From NCBI RefSeq assembly GCF_036964905.1, contig NZ_JBALHR010000006.1:115513-179512 (forward strand): a DNA stretch of 64,000 nt, in the 5' to 3' direction. The position numbers and the translations under genes are program-made. The notes below the pieces were generated by a model. The model saw nothing but the letters and a program-made list of their open reading frames with translations. It was not told the origin of the DNA and ran no database searches. This document shows, piece after piece, positions 59,349 through 64,000 of this stretch. This DNA comes from Gemmobacter denitrificans (GTDB lineage Bacteria > Pseudomonadota > Alphaproteobacteria > Rhodobacterales > Rhodobacteraceae). Position 1 is the first letter of the stretch, and each line of letters begins with the position of its first letter.

Positions 59349-60422
59349 TTATCGGAGTGAGTACCAAGCTCCCCTCCCGGCCCCGTTCAGGCTCAGATGG
59401 CCATCCGCGACAAGTGTGCGGAAGTGCTGCTTTAGCGTGTTGCGATTCTGGCCGGTCAGGCGCTCGGCATCGCCGATTGTCAGGCGACCATGATCGCGCA
59501 CGAGGTCGAGAAGTTGCGCGGAAACTTCCGGAAGGCTGCCCATCAGCAGGCGCTCGCGCTCAACTTTCGCGCGCAATCGTAGCATCTGGCGCTGCAGTGC
59601 GGACAGGAAGAAGCCGAGCCAGGGTCCCCAGTCCGGATTGTCGGACCTGATCGTCCCTTGGGTCTGCCGCAGTGCCAGGTAATAGGCCTCTTTGCTTTGC
59701 TCGATCACGCTTTCGAGGGATGAGTACGGGACATAGGCATAGCCTGAGCGCAAAAGCAGCAAGGTGGTCAAGATCCTGCTGAGACGCCCGTTGCCATCCT
59801 GGAACGGATGGATTTCGAGAAAGACCACGACGAAGATTCCGATCAGTAGCAGCGGATGCAGATCATGGTCCAGGGTGGCGGCGTTGTACCAGTCGATCAG
59901 TTCAGCAATGCGGCCCGGCGTGTCAAAGGGGCTGGCGGTCTCAAACACCACGCCAAGTTGCCGCCCCGCCTCGTCGAAAGCAGCGATCGAGTTCGGCGCG
60001 GTCTTCCAATCCCCCCTGTGTCGCTGATCTTTGGTGCTGTGCCGCAGGAGGTCCCGGTGCAACTGGCGGATATGGTTCTCGGTCACATCGATGTCGCGCC
60101 AAGAGGCGAAGACGGTGTCCATGACCTGGGCGTAGCCAGCGACCTCCTCCTCGTCCCGGGTCGAGAAGGTCTGGATGTCGAGATTGGAGAGCAGACGCTG
60201 AACCTCTTGATCGGAGAGCCGGCTTCCCTCGATGCGTGTCGAAGAGCCGATGCTCTCGATGGTGGCGACACGGCGTAAGGCGGATAACCGCTCGGGGGCG
60301 AGACTTCCGAGTGCGCGCCATGCGCCTTTGAACTCGTCGACCTCGGCGATGATCAAGAGAAAGGTTGGGGTGATGCGGAGCGTATGGGTTTGGATCATAT
60401 CCAATCTCATACCCAATAACAC
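59349..60422 (-). CDS. Fic-domain protein, second copy type
   Basis: 357 residues. Fic motif HPFQDGNGRLSR (from His205) and N-terminal inhibitory motif STRIEG (61-66), so it is a class II Fic protein. A C-terminal winged helix (LTIGDAERLTGQNRNTLKQH) may bind DNA. The GTG at 60422 lies 5 bases after AGGA; ATGs at 60410 and 60398 are alternatives. Three ATTGGGT repeats precede the start, possible autoregulatory sites. Only general similarity to the Fic protein at 5230. Confidence 0.9.
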   Translation of the reverse strand: MLLGMRLDMIQTHTLRITPTFLLIIAEVDEFKGAWRALGSLAPERLSALRRVATIESIGSSTRIEGSRLSDQEVQRLLSNLDIQTFSTRDEEEVAGYAQVMDTVFASWRDIDVTENHIRQLHRDLLRHSTKDQRHRGDWKTAPNSIAAFDEAGRQLGVVFETASPFDTPGRIAELIDWYNAATLDHDLHPLLLIGIFVVVFLEIHPFQDGNGRLSRILTTLLLLRSGYAYVPYSSLESVIEQSKEAYYLALRQTQGTIRSDNPDWGPWLGFFLSALQRQMLRLRAKVERERLLMGSLPEVSAQLLDLVRDHGRLTIGDAERLTGQNRNTLKQHFRTLVADGHLSLNGAGRGAWYSLR

Positions 60423-60454
60423 CTATTTCCTGCAACCCAATTCGGAACCCAATT
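60412..60454. promoter_or_regulatory. ATTGGGT repeat cluster before the Fic gene
   Basis: On the minus strand ATTGGGT occurs at 60454-60448, 60442-60436 and 60418-60412; the first two are in the longer repeat AATTGGGTT at a 12-base period, about one helical turn. They surround the ribosome site and start codon, so they could bind the C-terminal winged helix of the Fic protein. Confidence 0.45.
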
Positions 60455-61024
60455 ACACCCATTAGCAGCCGGACCACCGGTCATGCATGGGATCTGCACA
60501 GTTGAGACGACAAGGTCGCGGTCGGTCAGTGGGCTCGACCGGAACGTATCAGGCCGTGTCTCCGTTGCCGAGCCCGGCAACGCGGGCAAGATGACCCCGC
60601 GCTCTTGTTGTTATGGACTCTCCCCTGCCGATGGGTTCCCAAGCATCAACGGAAAGAGCGAGGCGCCGTTGCAGATCGCCTTCGACATGCTCATGTCTGA
60701 GGTTGAAAGCGATACCGGTCAAGCTATCACGCTCCTCTTGTTTTATTATCACGACACCCGCCGGAAGTTACCGGGATACCCTAGCCGTTCCTTGTCATCG
60801 CTCCAACAGTGGACCACACTATCCAACCGTCTGAAGGTTTCGGATGAGCGATAGACGCAAATCTATGGTTCATGAGGGGCAACCGGCAGACGATCCTTGC
60901 CGGACGAGTTGTGCAATGCCGAATACAGCCGCGCTTTTTCGCCGATCACGGTGCCGCGCGTTGCCCTTTCGTTTCGCGTCTGGTCCAATCTGGCGGCACG
61001 GAGTTGAGCTGAGGTGGCACCAAG
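60455..61024. other. Region without a convincing gene
   Basis: About 570 bases between the divergent Fic and bactofilin genes. A 123-codon open frame (60483-60854) shows no recognisable motif, and its residue composition is unconvincing. A CGTTGCC/GGCAACG hairpin lies at 60563-60582. Nothing else is evident. Confidence 0.4.
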
Positions 61025-61387
61025 ATGAAGATCCCACATGGCGACTTCGACCGTTGGCCGGACCCGACCGTCGCAAACGCCCGCCGCAGCGATTTCGCGG
61101 AGGACCTTGTTGTCGAAGGCGATGCCACCTCCAGTGGACCTATTGAGGTCCAAGGCAACGTCATTGGCTCGCTGCGAGCACCGGAGATCACTGTGGCCGG
61201 TTCAGGGCGCGTTGAAGGTTCCGTCGTCGCCCACGACCTCGTCGTTTTTGGGGCGGTTTCGGGCATGATCTCGGCGCAAAACGTTATGTTCGCGCCGAGT
61301 GCGGTCGTACAGGCAGACGTCATCCACGAGCGGATCGCCATCGAGGCCGGTGCCGTGTTGGAAGGCAGGCTTCAGCGGAAGGCCTGA
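61025..61387 (+). CDS. Bactofilin family protein
   Basis: 120 residues with the beta-helix of bactofilins (DUF583): repeated short strands VVEGDATSSGPIEVQGNVIG, GRVEGSVVAHDLVVFGAVSG and AQNVMFAPSAVVQADVIHER. Bactofilins polymerise without nucleotide and scaffold cell shape, stalks or, in some species, ParABS positioning. GAGGTGG precedes the ATG. Its place next to VirC1-like genes on a replicon could hint at a positioning role; that is speculative. The WGR gene converges and overlaps its end by 16 bases. Confidence 0.9.
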   Translation: MKIPHGDFDRWPDPTVANARRSDFAEDLVVEGDATSSGPIEVQGNVIGSLRAPEITVAGSGRVEGSVVAHDLVVFGAVSGMISAQNVMFAPSAVVQADVIHERIAIEAGAVLEGRLQRKA

Positions 61388-61653
61388 CATATCTCACTCC
61401 GCAAGGTCTGGCGGAGCGTCTGGCCGGCCGGAAGATAGCCCCGCCGTATTTTTCGTCGGAGGATTTGCGATGCTTCTCTCTCCGCTTCTTCAACGGAAGC
61501 ACAGGTTTCGATGCTCGTCCGGCCGTGGGTCCCGATCCGGCCCCAGGTCCGCAAGACGGAGACGTCCCCGAACAGAGTCGGCGCGATTTCGATGCAGTAG
61601 AACCGTGCCATGTTGGCCTCAGGGTCGATGCGGTGCAGATGTGCCAGAGCCAT
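61372..61653 (-). CDS. WGR-domain protein
   Basis: 93 residues from the ATG at 61653 (after GAGGACC). A single WGR domain: MARFYCIEIAPTLFGDVSVL, RTWGRIGTHGRTSIETCAS, ASQILRRKIRRGYLP. WGR domains bind nucleic acid in PARP proteins, and stand-alone copies are frequent on alphaproteobacterial plasmids. It overlaps the convergent bactofilin gene. Probably transcribed separately from the VirC pair upstream, as a 156-base gap lies before it. Confidence 0.9.
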   Translation of the reverse strand: MALAHLHRIDPEANMARFYCIEIAPTLFGDVSVLRTWGRIGTHGRTSIETCASVEEAEREASQILRRKIRRGYLPAGQTLRQTLRSEICQAFR

Positions 61654-61809
61654 GGTGGTCCTCCTCTGTCCAGGTTCCACCTTGCCGATCTTCAAGTCCA
61701 ATTGATTTTCTGAATCGAAACCAGCTGAACGATTCAGATGCTTGATGGGTTGCCGTTGGGCTACGCGCTGTGGCCGCCAAAAAAGCTGCTTCTTGGCGGC
61801 CTGCCAGTG

Positions 61810-62046
61810 TCAGACGGTTGTGACATCCCGCGCGTGTGGGACATCCACGACAACGAACCGCTTCGCCCGGCGCTTATTGGGGGTGTACCAAACGGTCTTG
61901 CGCTCGCCGGTTTGGCTGAACTGATAGGTCACCCCGAGGATCGTCTCACGCTGATCTGGATCGACCATCCATTCGACGGGTGTGCCGATGTCGAATTCCG
62001 ACGGAGGGATGGTCCGCTCGAGGGCAGGGGCTTCTGTGCTGGTCAT
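61810..62046 (-). CDS. Small conserved-looking protein, unknown
   Basis: 78 residues: PSEFDIGTPVEWMVDPDQRE and VWYTPNKRRAKRFVVVDVPH. Beta-rich and charged. It overlaps the VirC2-like gene by 4 bases (ATGA), so it belongs to the operon VirC1-like, VirC2-like, this gene. No known family recognised. Confidence 0.65.
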   Translation of the reverse strand: MTSTEAPALERTIPPSEFDIGTPVEWMVDPDQRETILGVTYQFSQTGERKTVWYTPNKRRAKRFVVVDVPHARDVTTV

Positions 62047-62753
62047 CGTTCGTCTCCCTCGTTGGTTGCCTGAGTTTTTGCTTTGGCCAGCGCCATGTCG
62101 AATGCCTCCTGGAAGCGCGCGCGAAAGGCCGGGCCCATGACCCTTGCCAATCCCAACATTCCAAGCGGGTCGTGCCGGGTAGCGAGGTCGGCCGCAAAAG
62201 ACGGTCGCAGGGTCAAGGTCACGCTGGTGGGGTGCTTCCCGCGCGCACCGCGCGGCTCATGGACCTCCGGCATGCCATTGCGCTCCCAATCGTCAAAGAC
62301 CTGGTCCCGCAGCGCCTGCGCCACGCGGCGGATCAGGAACTGGACCGAGCACCGCGCCGCCACGGCCCAGGCCTCAGCCAGATCTGCTTGTCTGGAAGTC
62401 AGCGACACTGCGACATAGACGACCTGCCCCCGCGCCGCTGCAGCTGGGACCTGAACGGCGGACCGTTCCGCAAGGTTCACAGGCGCTCGATGACCTGTTC
62501 CCTCTTTCCGGGTTCCTTCCCGGATATGGGTGGATTGCCCACCGTTGTCGCGTTGGGATGTGACCTCTGCGGTGGCAGCCTCGACCGGATTTCGCTCGGC
62601 TTTCCCCAACACATCATTGACAGAAGACAGCGGCTTCATGCTCGGCCTGTCGACCTCAGCGGGAGGGGTAGCCATCCCACCGAACCCAAGCTTGGCCGAG
62701 AATCCAGCATCCTGACGAATGATCCGCATCTGATCCTTGCGCTGCGCCATCAT
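62043..62753 (-). CDS. VirC2-like partner of the ParA/VirC1-like ATPase
   Basis: 236 residues. The N-terminal half is polar and low-complexity. The C-terminal half resembles a ribbon-helix-helix DNA-binding region (VVYVAVSLTSRQADLAEAWA, followed by RCSVQFLIRRVAQALRDQVF). Its start overlaps the stop of the ATPase gene (ATGATG). Position immediately after a VirC1-like ATPase, size and the basic C-terminal helix fit VirC2, which binds the overdrive sequence beside T-DNA borders. The call is by context more than sequence. Confidence 0.6.
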   Translation of the reverse strand: MMAQRKDQMRIIRQDAGFSAKLGFGGMATPPAEVDRPSMKPLSSVNDVLGKAERNPVEAATAEVTSQRDNGGQSTHIREGTRKEGTGHRAPVNLAERSAVQVPAAAARGQVVYVAVSLTSRQADLAEAWAVAARCSVQFLIRRVAQALRDQVFDDWERNGMPEVHEPRGARGKHPTSVTLTLRPSFAADLATRHDPLGMLGLARVMGPAFRARFQEAFDMALAKAKTQATNEGDER

Positions 62754-63475
62754 GCGGCCTCCACTGGTGCCAGGATCAGCTGGTCGATCTCGTCCAGAAG
62801 GTCTTCTGCCTCCTTCAGGGCAGTCTGCAGGTGTACCGCCAATCCGCGGTTTGGCGTCTTCTCCGCGATGGGACCAAGAAGCCCTTCCTTGTCCATCCGG
62901 ACATAGGCGCTGCGGTTCGACAGCCAGCCCTCGCAGGCGGGCAGGGAGCGGAAGAGCTCGTCCGCCACCGCCCGCTCAGATTCAGAGAGCCGAACCTGCA
63001 CCCGGCTGAGCACCACCGAGAACCCAGCCAGATCATCCGGGTTCTCGACCCGGCCCCGCAATTTCAGATACCAGCTGGCGGTCTCGAAGGTCTCGCTGAG
63101 ATCACCCCGCGACAGCATCATCGGACAAAGGACCCGATGGGCGGCAATGGCCAGCACATCCTGCGCCTCAGATCCGCCGCCAAAGGTATCAATGAGGATC
63201 AGATGCTCCTGGTCCGGCTGCGCATAGATCTGGTCAATCGCCTCGACGACCCGGGGCGCGTCCAGTGTGTGGATTACCTCGACAAGGGGAGACCAGTTTC
63301 CGGCTTCTTGCCCCGCCTGCATCCACTTGAGGCAGGACTTCGATGCGTCGGTATCAAAGATCGTGACGGTTTCACCGCGACTTGTTGCGGCGGAAGCAAG
63401 AGCGCGGCAGAGCGTGCTCTTGCCCGATCCACCCTTGCGGTTCATCACCAGCACGACCCGTATTCCGTAACCCAT
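62750..63475 (-). CDS. ParA/VirC1-like ATPase
   Basis: 241 residues from the ATG at 63475, with AGGAAGG upstream. Deviant Walker A KGGSGKST (14-21), Walker B-like LILIDTFGGG, and the C-terminal EGWLSNRSAYVRMDKEGLLG, which resembles the ERDAF...MKERGML segment of VirC1. VirC1 recruits relaxosomes to the cell pole for transfer; related ParA proteins partition plasmids. The downstream partner and upstream repeats support either a partition or a transfer role. Confidence 0.85.
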   Translation of the reverse strand: MGYGIRVVLVMNRKGGSGKSTLCRALASAATSRGETVTIFDTDASKSCLKWMQAGQEAGNWSPLVEVIHTLDAPRVVEAIDQIYAQPDQEHLILIDTFGGGSEAQDVLAIAAHRVLCPMMLSRGDLSETFETASWYLKLRGRVENPDDLAGFSVVLSRVQVRLSESERAVADELFRSLPACEGWLSNRSAYVRMDKEGLLGPIAEKTPNRGLAVHLQTALKEAEDLLDEIDQLILAPVEAA

Positions 63476-63509
63476 ATCACCTTCCTCTCTTCGCCGATTG
63501 CATTTCCTC

Positions 63510-63750
63510 GACTGCGCATTGCGCAAATCGTTTATCCTAAATCACATCTCTTTAATCTGGTCGCGCATTGCGAATATCCGAATACATCCTGCGCAAATCT
63601 GATTGCGCTTGGCATATATCCTTGTTCACTTCTCTGATTTCCGGATGCGTATGTCTTTTATCTGATCGCGCAATGCCGATTGCACAAACCGCAAAGCCGA
63701 ATACATATCCCTGATGCCACAAGCCGCATCCCATATATCCTTTCTCTGGA
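63510..63750. repeat. Repeat-rich region upstream of the VirC1-like gene
   Basis: GCGCATTGCG at 63514-63523 and 63563-63572, GCGCAAATC at 63521-63529 and 63591-63599, an inverted version GCGCAATGC near 63668, and many short (C/T)ATATCC or TATCC units (near 63533, 63574, 63615, 63708, 63735). The region is clearly more AT-rich than the rest. Iterated sites upstream of a ParA-type gene suggest a centromere, replication origin or transfer origin. Confidence 0.65.
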
Positions 63751-63777
63751 ACCTGAACGCGCGGAGACAGGCTTCAT

Positions 63778-63957
63778 ATGTCAAACAAAACAGGTGCTTG
63801 CCTGCTGTCCTCAGGGGATTTTGCGCGTCAAGCTGTCCAGCTGGCTCTGCGCAATCCTTCGTTTTGCCTTGCGTGTTCCGCGATCAGTGAAACGCATTCG
63901 GTGGCGGAGGGATTACTCAAGGTCATGTCCATCCGCAACCCCATAAATCACGCATAG
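63778..63957 (+). CDS. Possible small protein, 59 residues
   Basis: An ATG at 63778 preceded by GGAGAC opens a 59-codon frame: MSNKTGACLLSSGDFARQAV followed by QLALRNPSFCLACSAISETH. Its composition looks more natural than the competing frame 63680-63946, and it ends before the window edge. No family is recognised. It would be divergent from the VirC1-like gene, where relaxosome accessory genes often lie. Low confidence. Confidence 0.3.
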   Translation: MSNKTGACLLSSGDFARQAVQLALRNPSFCLACSAISETHSVAEGLLKVMSIRNPINHA

Positions 63958-64000
63958 ATTGTGCTTGATGTGGAGGTGTAAGAGAGGGATAGAGAAGGTG

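Noticed and set aside
60483..60854. 123-codon open frame between the Fic and bactofilin genes
   Set aside because: No motif, odd composition and no convincing ribosome site; treated as non-coding.
63510..63750. Possible CRISPR array in the repeat region
   Set aside because: The repeats are short, irregularly spaced and partly inverted, with no constant spacer length and no cas genes in the window.
63680..63946. 88-codon open frame at the right edge
   Set aside because: It starts inside the repeat region and has unnatural composition; the alternative frame at 63778 looks better, though still weak.

Overview
The window is GC-rich with dense, often overlapping genes. The protein families (HvrA-type H-NS proteins, plasmid DUF932/RadC/strawberry-notch genes, VirC1-like ATPase, TctCBA, IclR) suggest an accessory replicon, plasmid or integrative element, of a Rhodobacteraceae-like alphaproteobacterium. 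This assignment is inferred from family composition; no rRNA, tRNA or replication initiator gene is visible.

Layout. (1) 1-2713: the end of a HupE/UreJ-type membrane protein, an anchored periplasmic protein, an H-NS-like protein and an ssb gene. (2) 2798-7109: a large tyrosine recombinase, a Fic protein and a small protein. (3) 7195-17118: a sulfur/redox and metal-stress island with an ArsR-rhodanese regulator, sterol-desaturase-like hydroxylase, MFS carrier, DUF1499 protein, DsrE protein, two rhodaneses, nucleoside phosphorylase-like protein, ChrA, YnfA, Crp/Fnr regulator, acetolactate-decarboxylase-like protein and MBL-fold protein. (4) 17146-18410: a second H-NS plus ssb module; its ssb part is an equal-length direct repeat of the first. 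(5) 18590-20453: two ABM-like proteins, a WYL regulator and a DUF6194-like protein. (6) 20620-46151: a plasmid-core module (DUF932, radC, DUF6878, DUF6915, TacAT toxin-antitoxin, strawberry-notch helicase, Toprim protein, DUF2493 protein) interrupted by three mobile elements. (7) 46377-59219: a catabolic island with IclR regulator, TctCBA uptake system and enzymes for a probably phosphorylated or N-methylated amine. (8) 59349-64000: a Fic protein, bactofilin, WGR protein, VirC1/VirC2-like pair and a repeat-rich region that may be a centromere or transfer origin.

The most striking content is mobile DNA that can be read to the base. An IS110-family element (27001-28119) lies in a DUF6915 gene. 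Its left non-coding end holds a putative bridge RNA whose target loop matches both sides of the insertion site, with CT cores on each side, and joining its ends in a circle would create a promoter. The same gene is split again 78 bp later by an 8-kb Tn554-like transposon (28198-36232) carrying an ABC efflux operon, cytochrome b561 and a TetR regulator. radC is split by a Recombinases-In-Trio (RIT) element (22058-25423) with symmetrical multi-motif ends. A further surprise is a nested, branched RNA-like fold (44990-45152) before the DUF2493 gene.

In the plasmid-core module, ssb, the helicase, the Toprim protein and RadC suggest DNA handling during replication or transfer, and TacAT may stabilise the replicon. 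The VirC pair suggests conjugation, although no relaxase or type IV secretion gene is present in the window.
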